Positions 19,101 to 27,211 are shown, counted from the stretch's first letter. The stretch is DNA of 64,000 nt from Chitinophaga deserti (GCF_003149455.1 NZ_QFFK01000002.1:186001-250000), one strand, 5' to 3'. Numbers and translations: made by a program. Notes: a model not told the origin generated them from the sequence alone.

Positions 19101-19198
19101 GCATTCACAACAGTGCCTTTCAGCACCTTTCCGCTTTGCGCCATTAGCTGTGCGCTGCAGAGTGAAAGGATAAATATGAATAAAGCGATCCGCTTCAT
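16145..19198 (-). CDS. SusC/RagA-type TonB-dependent receptor (second pair, no STN domain)
   Basis: Outer-membrane transporter of 1017 aa. The signal peptide (ALFIFILSLCSAQLMAQ) leads directly into the carboxypeptidase-regulatory-like domain (VLKGTVVNANNEPVVNATVQ). The plug follows (EAVVVGYGRQSKKSMTSSVS, VETISVLKDAASTSVYGIKG), then a barrel ending in an aromatic-rich strand (IINAGIQINF). Lacking STN, it should not signal through FecR itself, and no sigma/FecR genes precede it. It is the third gene of the five-gene operon 23638-12063. Confidence 0.95.
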   Translation of the reverse strand: MKRIALFIFILSLCSAQLMAQSGKVLKGTVVNANNEPVVNATVQEKDTQNGTVTDLTGKFELRLKSNSGILLVSHMSYLANQVKVPSGDVLNIRLERRSIDINEAVVVGYGRQSKKSMTSSVSSVKGTELSKSSSPTLGNALTGRLSGVTSLQTSGQPGADLGNIYVRGQGSFNGNNRPMIIMDDIEVGYDVLGTMDVNEVETISVLKDAASTSVYGIKGANGVILITTKRGKTGPAKVNFLTEHGMQMPTALPKFLNSYESALLRREAWMNEGKDPVVQEPGFLSDAALEGYRTGSDPYLYPDVNWYEEVLKKSSYQNRNKIDISGGTERVKYFTSFGYDYQNGIFKDFSKSQGYNANYYLKRYSFRSNLDMNVTKTTLIKVSASGNFNEVNSPNGTSDLYSAISAFQNLPPYAYPIYNKNGTLGAGGSTLFRNPVGLLTYMGYNRDYTNKIYTNMSINQQLDFITPGLSARFLLGYNNDNKHTRSLTRGNFPSYRYDVVNDLYEPRDQGVTKLDPPSRGGTLGLVNHDFTNILQVDYVRNIKKHGFTLMGLLNSASHHRGSNSAGADEKVIYAERGFTGKVTYNYDRKYLLELSGAYNGSDRFKGSQRYAWFPAASAGWNISDEPFFKNNIKAISSLKLRGSIGLTGTDDVGTNSYVYEQVYQSNGTVYFGEVSTSFPGIIEGTLGNDNVTWEKDRKWNIGLDAAMFEGRLGVTLEYFDRFRYDILTTRSVPTIVGVGLPPVNLGKVQTRGLELELNFNDRKGDWGYGITGVFSFQKGKVVERDEPEPRYPHLRRTGRPIDQPFGYIWDGFYQNQRDIDTSANPAGTLIPGALKFKDINGDGKIDNNDQVPIGYSRVPQIQYGFTLSLSWKQFDMSILLQGAALYSVKFEGQASAPFQSNLLPIHQERWVPGKGNDAKFYSLAATTAQSNGSMSTFWLRRGDYLRIKNVELAYRLPRSVAQLVRLEGARIYANTYNLFTWSKMSDLYAQWDPERPDGNANYPIQRIINAGIQINF

Positions 19199-19219
19199 AG
19201 TTTTCGGTTTTTAGGAAGA

Positions 19220-20866
19220 TTACCAGTTGGGATTTTGGCCGAGTGCGGGTGTTTTCTGCACTTCGAGCAGCGGTATGGGATAGCGGTACATCCGCCGCGC
19301 ATCGAAGGATACCGTTTGGATAGGCACACGCTCATAAGTAAGCGCACCATTAGCCGCTTTGGTGATCTTCATGCCGTGAAGGGAACCGCTGAGTACCGTT
19401 TCCGCTATTTTCCACCGGCGTATATCCCAGAAGCGCTGTTCTTCAAAAGCCATTTCCGTTCTTCTCTCATTGCGGATAAACGTGCGCATCACGGTTTTAT
19501 CAGTAATAGCGGGGATGCCGTATTTACCATCGGCACCAGCTTCGATCCCAGCGCGTTTACGGATGTCGGTAAGCAGCTGAAACACGCGTGCCACAGGGCC
19601 TTGTGCTTCGTTTAGTGCCTCCGCACAGTCGAGCATCGTTTGCCCATACCGGAAAATCGGGAAGTTGTGGTTGGCATTGGAATAAGATGATGCACTGCCG
19701 GAAGAGGTCATGAACTTGCGCATGTAATAGCCGGTGCGCGTAGCAGCAATACCATTACCCGGTTTATCTCTCCCGCCTTCAAAAGTTTCAATGGGGCGGC
19801 CCAGCCAGCTCATGCCATTGTGGAAAACAGTCAGGTAAAAACGAGGGTCACGGTCTTTATATGGATTGGCCGGATCATAGCCGGATGCCGGGTCACTGAT
19901 CGGCAAGCCCGACTTCATAGGGAAAGCATCCACCAGCTCCTGGGTAGGACTGGTAATACCACGCCCGCCACGCTGGTAACCGATAGGCTCGTTCTGGCGC
20001 TCTACATTGGAGTTAGCCGCCGTCTGGTAAGCCAATATAATTTCCGGGCTGTTGCGTGTGAGGAAAACGTTACCGAAATTAGCCTCCAGCCGGTGGTACG
20101 GACTGGCCAGCACTTCTTCCGCAGCATCCGCCGCAGTTTGCCATTGAGCCGTAGTAGCCGAGGGGTTCATATACGGACTGGCAGCATACAGCAAAGTTTT
20201 CGCCTTCAGTGCCAATACCGCAGCTTTGGTAATACGGCCCAGATCTACATCATAATATAATTGCGGACGCACGAGATCTTTAATAGCATCACATTCCTTC
20301 ACGATATAATCTGCCACTTCCTCCGCAGCGTTTCGCGGCAGGTTAAAATTATCGGAGGTTTGCAATACACGGTCGCCCAGCAGCACTGCCCCTCCATAAC
20401 GTTTATAGAGTTCGAAGTAGCTGATGGCGCGCAGGAAGCGGGCTTCCGCTTTCCAGTATTTGTTCAGCGAATCGGCCACGGGCACCACGTCTATATTGGC
20501 GAGGAAAATATTTGCCTTCCGGATGAGCATGTACTGGCGTGCCCAGGCGTCGTCTGGGTTAAAACCATTGGTTATTCTTCCGGTTTTAAAAAATTCGATG
20601 GTTGAATTTACTTCAGACGACATGCCATCGTCTGACCCGGCATCCAGCACATCATTACCAATACGGTTGAAACCCTGGGGTAGGCTTGAATACATATCGG
20701 TGAGGTAAGCGTTGGCACGCTGGCCCAGGGGATCGGTACGGTCGAAAACATATTCTTCCGTCAGCAACTCCAGCGGCCCATCTTCCAGCGATTTCTGGCA
20801 GGCGGAAAAGCCCAGCGCCACACAGGCCAGGCCCATCCATATATATTGACTGTTCCTTTTCATCAT
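19220..20866 (-). CDS. SusD/RagB family lipoprotein (first pair)
   Basis: A 548-aa surface lipoprotein with lipobox GFSAC (Cys23) followed by QKSLEDGPLELL. SusD features: RFLRAISYFELYKRYGGAVL, NFPIFRYGQTMLDCAEALNE, FIRNERRTEMAFEEQRFWDI and the C-terminal PALGQNPNW. It sits 18 bases behind SusC 20885-23638 and 21 bases ahead of SusC 16145-19198. It resembles the SusD at 14378-16138 in several shared segments (a DAFPM-GLPI-DPASGYD stretch and IRKRAGIEAGADGKYGIP), so the two pairs probably arose by duplication. Confidence 0.95.
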   Translation of the reverse strand: MMKRNSQYIWMGLACVALGFSACQKSLEDGPLELLTEEYVFDRTDPLGQRANAYLTDMYSSLPQGFNRIGNDVLDAGSDDGMSSEVNSTIEFFKTGRITNGFNPDDAWARQYMLIRKANIFLANIDVVPVADSLNKYWKAEARFLRAISYFELYKRYGGAVLLGDRVLQTSDNFNLPRNAAEEVADYIVKECDAIKDLVRPQLYYDVDLGRITKAAVLALKAKTLLYAASPYMNPSATTAQWQTAADAAEEVLASPYHRLEANFGNVFLTRNSPEIILAYQTAANSNVERQNEPIGYQRGGRGITSPTQELVDAFPMKSGLPISDPASGYDPANPYKDRDPRFYLTVFHNGMSWLGRPIETFEGGRDKPGNGIAATRTGYYMRKFMTSSGSASSYSNANHNFPIFRYGQTMLDCAEALNEAQGPVARVFQLLTDIRKRAGIEAGADGKYGIPAITDKTVMRTFIRNERRTEMAFEEQRFWDIRRWKIAETVLSGSLHGMKITKAANGALTYERVPIQTVSFDARRMYRYPIPLLEVQKTPALGQNPNW

Positions 20867-20884
20867 GATTGTTGGCTTTGGCGG

Positions 20885-23638
20885 TTAAAATTTGATGTTG
20901 ATGCCGGCGTTGAACACGCGCATGTTGGGATACCCCAGCGAGTAAGATTCCGGATCCAGATCTTTCAGCTTCGTAGAAGTAAGCAGGTTATACCCGGTCA
21001 CAAATACACGCGCCTCTTTCAGCCTCACCGACTTCAGCCATGCCTGCTGGAAAGTATATCCCAGCTGGAGGTTCTTGAGGCGGAAGTAATCCGCGTTTTT
21101 GATCCAGAAGGATGAAGGAGCGTGGTTATTAGGATTAGGGCCTGCAGAAAGGCGGGGGTATTCTGCAGTTGCAGCGGTTTCAGGCGTCCAGCGTTGGAGG
21201 TGATGACCGAATACAGGAGTACCAAGGCCCTGGAACTCCCAGTAACTGCTGCGCCCTAAATTAATAGTGCGGTTCTGCGTGCCATAGAATACGGCGTTCA
21301 GATCAAAACCTTTCCATGCCAGCCCCAGCTGCATGCCATAATAATATACAGGCTTCAACCGGTCGATCTGTACCTGGTCATCAGCATCAATCAGTCCATC
21401 CCCATTCTGGTCTTTAAACTTCAGGTCTCCGGGAACTGCGGTGTATCCTGTAACAGTGGGAGCTTTTGCGGTGATGTCTGCTTCGGTCATATACCCGATC
21501 GTTTCATATCCAAAAGGAACACCTACAGGTTTACCCGTCCGTTCCAGCCAGGGGTATGGCCTGCCTATCTCGTCCTGGAAAAGCACTTTCGATTGTTCGG
21601 AATACAGGTTGGCGGTAATATTATAATGCAGGCTACCTGCATTGTTGCGGTAACCGGCATAGGCTTCAAACCCGCGATACTCATTGCGCCCGAGGTTCAT
21701 CACCGGCCAGGTGTTACCCAGCAGTGCAGAGCTGCGCCCCGGAGCCTGAATCAGGTCTACAAAGCGGTGGATGAAGTAATCGGCTCCCAGTTGCAGATGT
21801 CCGTTGAAAAAGCTGCCATCGATCCCTGCATTGAATTTCTTTCCTATTTCCCAATCGCGCCGCGGGTTCACAAGACTGCCTTCTGCAACACCACCCGTAC
21901 CCACGGGTGAAACACCGAAAGTATATCCTGCTGTTCCTGAATAAGACTGGTTATAAGCAAAGTAACCCGCATTGGCATTGGCGGTATAGCCATAAGCGAG
22001 GCGGGGCTTCAGCGCGGTAATAATATTATTGCTGCCGATCAGGCCGGAGCGCATCACATCCCAGGCTACGGAACCGGATGGGAGAAACACACGGCGCGTG
22101 GCAGAAGGCAGGTAGTTATAACTGGCCCACATGGCGTTCAACTGTACATAGAATTGTTCTTTCCAATTGTAATCGCCTCGCGCACCATACTGCCACATTT
22201 CTGCAGGCAGCTCCATGCCGTTGGTATTCTGATCGCGATGCGCAAGCAGCAGGGCAGATATATTATGCTGCCCAAGGGATTTATCGTACCCCAGCATAAA
22301 CTGTGTAAACAACTGGCGGTTCACCTGCGCTACATCGGGATTCTTCTGCTGTGCGCTTACATCGCCGAACTTCTGGTAAGTAGTATCTCCCGCTGCATCG
22401 ATGTTCATTTTAAATACAGGGAAGTTCTTGGCGAAATTCACCGTCTCGAAATAAGATGAGTAGAACGATACATTAGCCGCTGCATACAAACCTTTGGTAA
22501 TGAATGGCAGATACCGTTTCACCCTGCCGTCTACCGCCAGGTTCCTCGTACTGTTGGTACGGTAACCGCCCCGGTTCAGCTGCGCGAAAATATTGTTGCG
22601 GTAATCACTGTTGCCACCCAGCGAACCGTCCGGGTTGAAGATCGGGTAGGCATTGGGCGGAGTACTGGCCATATTAAAGAAGGTAGAGCTGGTGAAGAAG
22701 CCGGGCTCCTGCGAATTGCCGAGGTTCCCCAGTACGTTAAGCCCCACTTCGGTATCACGGTCAAGCTGAATATCCAGTCCGGCTGTGAGGTTGTAACGCT
22801 TGTAATTGGCATTGGTGCTATAGGTGTTAGACCCGTCGGTTTTAAAAATCCCCGCCTGGTCCAGGTAACTTACCGATGCGAAGTAGGATGCCTTCTGCGT
22901 TCCGCCGCGCATATTGAGGTTGATGCGGGCAATGGGAGTGGAGCGTTTCAGCACCTCATCGTACCAGTTTACATCGGGGTACCGGTAAGGATCGCTGTGT
23001 GTGCGGTAAGCTTCCAGTTCCTGGTCGGAATAAAGCGGCGCACGCCCGTCGTTACGCAGCGCTTCATTATAGAGCGTGGCGTAATCGTAAGAGTTGAGGA
23101 CGTTTGGCAATTGCGTTGGGTCCTGAACACCATATTGCGCCGTGAAGGAAACAACGGGCGGCGCATTCAGCCCCCGCTTGGTTTTAATGAGTAAAAGGCC
23201 TCCCTGTGCGCGGGCGCCATACAGCGCCGTGGCTGCCGCATCTTTCAGAACCGTTACCGATTCAATGTCGTTCAGGTCAATGTCTGTGTAATTACGCGGA
23301 ACGCCATTCAGAAGAATGGTAGGCGTTTGACCGCGCAGACTGAAGAGCCCTGCATCCAACCCCGGCTGGCCGGTACTCTGGAGGAGGTACAGCCCGGGAA
23401 ACCTTCCGGAAAGACTGTTGGTGACATCTGCTACCGGCGCCTGATTCAATACGGAGCCGGAAACAGAGTAACCGGACAGGGTGGCGGTGTGCCGGAGCAG
23501 AAGGTCGGCCGTGTCGCGGTGAATGACGCCGGCGGGCGGAAAAAGGGTATCTGTCCTTCCGCCATCATAGGCATAGGCGGCCGTGCAAAATCCCATACCT
23601 GCCAGGCAGCATAGCGTAATGCTTTTCATGTTTACCAT
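20885..23638 (-). CDS. Short SusC-like TonB-dependent receptor lacking the regulatory-like domain
   Basis: A 917-aa SusC-family receptor, about 100 residues shorter than its neighbour at 16145-19198. After a signal peptide (CCLAGMGFCTAAYAY) there is a spacer of roughly 50 residues. The plug (NSLSGRFPGLYLLQSTGQPG, IESVTVLKDAAATALYGARA) then begins with no STN, no carboxypeptidase-regulatory-like domain and no clear VVVGYG TonB-box segment. The barrel ends VFNAGINIKF. Plug and barrel are close in pattern to the SusC at 16145-19198 (shared RYPDVNWY-EVLK segment), supporting duplication followed by N-terminal loss. It heads the five-gene operon. Confidence 0.9.
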   Translation of the reverse strand: MVNMKSITLCCLAGMGFCTAAYAYDGGRTDTLFPPAGVIHRDTADLLLRHTATLSGYSVSGSVLNQAPVADVTNSLSGRFPGLYLLQSTGQPGLDAGLFSLRGQTPTILLNGVPRNYTDIDLNDIESVTVLKDAAATALYGARAQGGLLLIKTKRGLNAPPVVSFTAQYGVQDPTQLPNVLNSYDYATLYNEALRNDGRAPLYSDQELEAYRTHSDPYRYPDVNWYDEVLKRSTPIARINLNMRGGTQKASYFASVSYLDQAGIFKTDGSNTYSTNANYKRYNLTAGLDIQLDRDTEVGLNVLGNLGNSQEPGFFTSSTFFNMASTPPNAYPIFNPDGSLGGNSDYRNNIFAQLNRGGYRTNSTRNLAVDGRVKRYLPFITKGLYAAANVSFYSSYFETVNFAKNFPVFKMNIDAAGDTTYQKFGDVSAQQKNPDVAQVNRQLFTQFMLGYDKSLGQHNISALLLAHRDQNTNGMELPAEMWQYGARGDYNWKEQFYVQLNAMWASYNYLPSATRRVFLPSGSVAWDVMRSGLIGSNNIITALKPRLAYGYTANANAGYFAYNQSYSGTAGYTFGVSPVGTGGVAEGSLVNPRRDWEIGKKFNAGIDGSFFNGHLQLGADYFIHRFVDLIQAPGRSSALLGNTWPVMNLGRNEYRGFEAYAGYRNNAGSLHYNITANLYSEQSKVLFQDEIGRPYPWLERTGKPVGVPFGYETIGYMTEADITAKAPTVTGYTAVPGDLKFKDQNGDGLIDADDQVQIDRLKPVYYYGMQLGLAWKGFDLNAVFYGTQNRTINLGRSSYWEFQGLGTPVFGHHLQRWTPETAATAEYPRLSAGPNPNNHAPSSFWIKNADYFRLKNLQLGYTFQQAWLKSVRLKEARVFVTGYNLLTSTKLKDLDPESYSLGYPNMRVFNAGINIKF

Positions 23639-24044
23639 TGTTAAGTGTTCTTGCCTTGATTAGTTAAAGCGGATGCAAGTGAAGTCGTCCTACATTTCAA
23701 TCGATTTCAGAGAAGCGGCTGAAAGGAAATTCTGGTTGATTAGCGATTGGAATTGTCCCCTGTCGTTGTGGAATAATGATCGTTGCTGGTTGACTACATA
23801 CGTCCGGTTGCTGCAGGTAAATTTATCCCTGTGCAGCGGGGAGGATACCGGTGAGATTGCTCAAAAACCCCGGTTGAATGTTACTTCCGGTTATCTTGAT
23901 GGGCATTGCATGCGTGGGGTTTAATATTCTTATTGGACTGAAGGTGAATTGCTTAACCTTTCCAAAGTCAAAAAACTATCAAATTGAGTGAAAATTGGAA
24001 TGGGGGTATGAAGAAGCAGTGCGAATGATTAATTTAGGCCAACT
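23639..24044. other. Divergent intergenic region between susC and purU
   Basis: About 400 bases between the first gene of the double susCD operon (minus) and purU (plus). It must carry both promoters. Only a weak TAATTTAG box (about 24030-24037) resembling TAnnTTTG precedes purU. No small gene, repeat or RNA was recognised. Confidence 0.5.
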
Positions 24045-24872
24045 ATGATCATACTTATTCAATCGAAAGACAGGGTTGGACTGGTGGCCGATGTATCGGC
24101 AATTCTGGCAAAAGCGGGGCTGAACATCGTATCGCTCCGGGAATTTGTGGATAAGTCAGACAACAGGTTTTTCATGCGGATAGCAGCGGAAAATGAAACC
24201 GACGCTGCCGCCCTCGAAGCATCCATCCGGGAGGTATTGCCTGCCGAAGCCCTGGTAAGTATTAACCCACGGCCCGATAAAAAGATTGTGGTGCTGGTGA
24301 CCCGGGAGTACCACTGCCTGGCAGACATACTCGTCCGCAATCAGTTCAACACCCTGGGGGCAACGGTGCAATGCGTGATCGGCAACCATCCCCACCTTGA
24401 AAACATCTGCAAGCGCTTCAATATACCCTTCCACCTTATTTCCCATGAGGAGGGCGACAAGTCGCATTTCGAAACCCGTATCCGGGAGCTGATAGACGTG
24501 GAGGCACCGGATTATATCGTGCTGGCGAAGTTCATGCGCATACTAAGCCCCGAATTTGTGGCGGCCTATCCGGAGCGGATCATCAATATCCACCATTCCT
24601 TTCTCCCGGCTTTTGCAGGCGGGCACCCGTACCGGCAGGCTTTTGAAAGGGGCGTGAAGCTGATAGGGGCTACTTCGCACTTTGTAACCAACGAGCTGGA
24701 TGAGGGGCCCATTATCGCACAGCAGGTAATCCCCGTCAACCATACTTATACCGCCAGCGATATGATGAAGGCAGGCAAGGAGATTGAAACCTCTGTTCTG
24801 GCACGTGCCCTTCAACTGGTTTTCAGTGACCGCGTGTTCGTTTATCACAATAAAACCGTGGTTTTCGAATAA
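24045..24872 (+). CDS. purU: Formyltetrahydrofolate deformylase
   Basis: A 275-aa cytoplasmic enzyme that hydrolyses 10-formyl-THF to THF and formate, balancing one-carbon pools and feeding formate to purine synthesis. An N-terminal ACT domain (MIILIQSKDRVGLVADVSAI) covers about 1-75. The formyltransferase fold follows with INIHHSFLPAF, the loop VKLIGATSHFV, and TNELDEGPIIAQQ carrying the catalytic Asp region. Length matches the family (about 280 aa). It stands alone, with 24873-25349 behind it. Confidence 0.95.
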   Translation: MIILIQSKDRVGLVADVSAILAKAGLNIVSLREFVDKSDNRFFMRIAAENETDAAALEASIREVLPAEALVSINPRPDKKIVVLVTREYHCLADILVRNQFNTLGATVQCVIGNHPHLENICKRFNIPFHLISHEEGDKSHFETRIRELIDVEAPDYIVLAKFMRILSPEFVAAYPERIINIHHSFLPAFAGGHPYRQAFERGVKLIGATSHFVTNELDEGPIIAQQVIPVNHTYTASDMMKAGKEIETSVLARALQLVFSDRVFVYHNKTVVFE

Positions 24873-25052
24873 CAACTTCCGTCAACGGTGTTTACCAAAT
24901 TGTCTGAGAAATTTCATTCCCGGCTAACATTATGTTAATCAGAACATCCATCTCAAATTCCATGCTATTATTTCTGCCATTTCGCTGAAATCCTTTATGA
25001 CTAATGGTTTCAGCAAACAGCAGTTTTGCAAAACTTACTGACACCCTACTGC

Positions 25053-25164
25053 CATCCTTCAGTGATCCTTCAGTGGTGTTCAGTGGTGGCACAGGTTTGA
25101 GGGTGTTTGACTGAAGGTTCACTGAAGGTTCACTGAAGGATCACTGAAGGATCACTGAAGGATG
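25053..25164. repeat. 11-bp tandem repeats arranged as an inverted repeat
   Basis: Five head-to-tail 11-bp units ACTGAAGG(T/A)TC run from 25110 to 25164. Two to three units in inverse orientation (GATCCTTCAGT) lie at 25053-25085. The arms 25053-25075 and 25142-25164 are perfect 23-bp inverted repeats, so the region can form a long hairpin or cruciform. Confidence 0.85.
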
Positions 25165-25180
25165 AGGTTGCTAAGAGCAC

Positions 25181-25205
25181 AAAAAAAGGCCGGATTACTC
25201 CGGCC
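25181..25205 (-). terminator. Terminator of the proline-rich repeat protein gene
   Basis: Stem GGCCGGA (25188-25194) / TCCGGCC (25199-25205) with a 4-nt loop. On the minus strand it is followed by seven U residues (25187-25181). It lies about 145 bp past the stop at 25350. A short T-run to the right may also serve the plus strand. Confidence 0.65.
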
Positions 25206-25349
25206 TGCCGTTTTACACGGTTTCTGCAGCTGTGTTAAAAAAGTACCCGCCACACCATCCTCCGGCAGCGATGGCGGAAACTGCGGGAAGGACGGGGGCG
25301 GGGTTGGAAAGGGATAATGTTTTAAGCTAACACCCTGTCTGAAGGAATA

Positions 25350-26048
25350 CTATTGCTCCGGGAAGGGTGCTGTCGGCAGATCAGGAATTTCTGCAGTTAT
25401 ATCTTTACCGTCCTTGTCATATAACTTCCTGCTCCCGTCAGGCATTGTTACGATGCTCACCTCACTTACGAGGTAACGCTTTGCTTCCTTTACATCATTA
25501 GCCGGTATTTCTGACGGCAGCTTTGAAGATGTTTTGAGCTTTTGGGACGGAAAAGTATCGGGGGCAATCTGCTGTACCTTCACCGGGCGGGGAATGATCG
25601 TATCCTTCACTATTACAGGCGGTTTAAACTTCACCTTCGGCATGGTATCTTTCACTATTTTAGGAGGCGCGAATTTCACCATGGGCTTTTCATCCTGCTT
25701 AACCAGTTTCGGTTTCTCTACCTGCTGGTCCTTCTTTACCACCGGAGGAGCAAACTGAACCTGCGGCTTTTGCTTTGCCGGTTGTTTCTTTTTCGCGGCT
25801 TCCTGCACCTGCTTTTTCCGGTATGCATCATATTCAGCCATGGTCATTTCCTTCTTATTCCCTGCTGTAGGATCGGCAAGGATGAGTTTCTCTTCCTTTA
25901 TGGGCGCTTTGGTTTGTTTCGCCTGTTCCTTAACGGTAGCTTCCGGCTGATGTTTGACAGTTCCGGATGCCTGAGAGGAGGAGTTTTGGGCGGACGCGGT
26001 GCTGCCAAGCAGCAGGGCGGCCATGATCACAGGAATTTGTACATGCAT
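25350..26048 (-). CDS. Exported Lys/Pro-rich protein with three VKFxPP-VKD repeats, function unknown
   Basis: A 232-aa secreted protein I do not recognise. The signal peptide covers about 1-20 (VIMAALLLGSTASAQ). A charged, low-complexity middle (30-95) is rich in Lys, Gln and Ala. Three near-identical 11-residue repeats follow: VQFAPPVVKKD (97-107), VKFAPPKIVKD (124-134) and VKFKPPVIVKD (139-149). The C-terminal 50 residues look more ordered (LVSEVSIVTMPDGSRKLYDK) and may be a small domain. The composition suggests an extended periplasmic linker or wall-contacting protein (inference). It is divergent from pheS and has its own terminator. Confidence 0.7.
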   Translation of the reverse strand: MHVQIPVIMAALLLGSTASAQNSSSQASGTVKHQPEATVKEQAKQTKAPIKEEKLILADPTAGNKKEMTMAEYDAYRKKQVQEAAKKKQPAKQKPQVQFAPPVVKKDQQVEKPKLVKQDEKPMVKFAPPKIVKDTMPKVKFKPPVIVKDTIIPRPVKVQQIAPDTFPSQKLKTSSKLPSEIPANDVKEAKRYLVSEVSIVTMPDGSRKLYDKDGKDITAEIPDLPTAPFPEQ

Positions 26049-26126
26049 AACGGGAGGATTTAAGAGTAAGATGCTTTACACCCCGGTTTCCATAAAATCC
26101 GGCAAGGAAATTTCTCCCGGCAGCGT

Positions 26127-26134
26127 TATCTTTG
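26127..26134 (+). promoter_or_regulatory. -7 promoter box of pheS, probable leaderless transcript
   Basis: TATCTTTG matches the Bacteroidetes -7 consensus TAnnTTTG exactly and ends only 6 nt before the pheS ATG at 26141, so transcription would begin at or next to the start codon. No good -33 TTTG at the usual 19-20 bp spacing was seen. Confidence 0.5.
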
Positions 26135-26140
26135 TCGGCT

Positions 26141-27169
26141 ATGGAGGCAATCGTGCAACAAATAGAAGCTTATAAGCAGGAAATTGCGGCTTTCCGCCCG
26201 GAAAATGCGGAGCAGCTGGAGCAATACCGTATCAAATTCCTCGGCACCAAAGGGATTGTAAAGGCCCTTTTCGGGGAAATGAAAAACGTTCCCAACGAGG
26301 GTAAAAAAGAGTTCGGCCAGGTGCTGAACGCCTTTAAGCTGGCCGCAGAAGCTAAGTATGCGGAATTTGAGCAACTGAAAGATGAAGCCGGCGGCGCTGC
26401 CGACCAGCTGGATCTTACCCTGCCCGGTGAGCCTCACCGCCTGGGTACCCGCCATCCTATCAGCATCGTCCGCAACAAAGCCATCCGCATATTTGAACGG
26501 CTGGGCTTCACCATTGCGGAAGGACCGGAAATCGAAAACGACTGGCACAACTTCACGGCGCTCAACCTCGACGAGAACCACCCCGCCCGCGATATGCAGG
26601 ACACCTTTTATGTTCACAACAACCCCGACTGGCTGTTGCGTACCCACACTTCCTCCGTTCAGGTGAGAGTGATGGAAGAAGGGAAGCTCCCCATCCGCAT
26701 CATCTGCCCGGGCCGTGTATACCGTAACGAAACCATCTCCGCCCGCGCACACTGCTTCTTCCACCAGATAGAAGGCCTGTATGTGGCAGAAAACGTTTCG
26801 TTCGCCGACCTGAAGCAGACACTGTACTACTTCGTACAGGAGTTCTTCGGTGAAAACTTTAAGATCCGCTTCCGCCCCTCTTTCTTCCCGTTCACGGAGC
26901 CCAGTGCAGAGATGGACATCTCCTGCCTCATCTGCGGCGGTGAAGGCTGTAATGTATGTAAACACAGCGGATGGGTAGAAATTCTCGGTTGTGGCATGGT
27001 GCATCCGCAGGTATTAGAAAATTGCGGTATCGATTCTTCCAGATACACCGGCTTCGCATTCGGTATGGGCATCGAAAGGCTCACCATGCTGAAGTACCAG
27101 ATTAAAGATCTCCGTTTATTCTCAGAAAACGATCTGCGCTTCCTGAAACAATTCCAGGGCGCACGTTAA
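26141..27169 (+). CDS. pheS: Phenylalanine-tRNA ligase alpha subunit
   Basis: Catalytic subunit of 342 aa that charges tRNA-Phe as an alpha2-beta2 enzyme with PheT (not in the window). An N-terminal coiled coil covers about 1-85. The class II core follows: GTRHPISIVRNKAIRIFERL, AEGPEIENDWHNF, motif 2 RVYRNETISARAHCFFHQIE, then TEPSAEMDISC and motif 3 FAFGMGIERLTMLKYQIKDL. A CLICGGEGCNVCKHSG insert supplies four Cys in a zinc-ribbon-like pattern. The ATG at 26141 was preferred over a TTG three codons upstream because the -7 promoter box overlaps that TTG. A terminator follows. Confidence 0.97.
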   Translation: MEAIVQQIEAYKQEIAAFRPENAEQLEQYRIKFLGTKGIVKALFGEMKNVPNEGKKEFGQVLNAFKLAAEAKYAEFEQLKDEAGGAADQLDLTLPGEPHRLGTRHPISIVRNKAIRIFERLGFTIAEGPEIENDWHNFTALNLDENHPARDMQDTFYVHNNPDWLLRTHTSSVQVRVMEEGKLPIRIICPGRVYRNETISARAHCFFHQIEGLYVAENVSFADLKQTLYYFVQEFFGENFKIRFRPSFFPFTEPSAEMDISCLICGGEGCNVCKHSGWVEILGCGMVHPQVLENCGIDSSRYTGFAFGMGIERLTMLKYQIKDLRLFSENDLRFLKQFQGAR

Positions 27170-27181
27170 CATATCGCAACG

Positions 27182-27211
27182 CGGCCGTCCCACTCCGGGG
27201 CGGCCGTTTTT
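27182..27211 (+). terminator. Intrinsic terminator of pheS
   Basis: Stem CGGCCGTCCC (27182-27191) / GGGGCGGCCG (27197-27206) with a 5-nt loop, then five T residues, 13 bases after the pheS stop. Confidence 0.85.

Larger units (their letters stand above)
24873..25349. other. Intergenic region with 11-bp repeat arrays and a terminator
   Basis: About 480 bases with no convincing gene between two convergent genes. It contains the 11-bp repeat/inverted-repeat cluster at 25053-25164 and the terminator at 25181-25205. The rest (24873-25052 and 25215-25349) shows nothing recognisable. Confidence 0.6.

Noticed and set aside
24892..25122. 76-aa minus-strand frame in the purU-downstream region
   Set aside because: Its start lies in the 11-bp repeat cluster and the product has no recognisable features.
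25053..25164. CRISPR-like array
   Set aside because: Units are 11 bp with no spacers between them, and part of the array is inverted; no cas genes.
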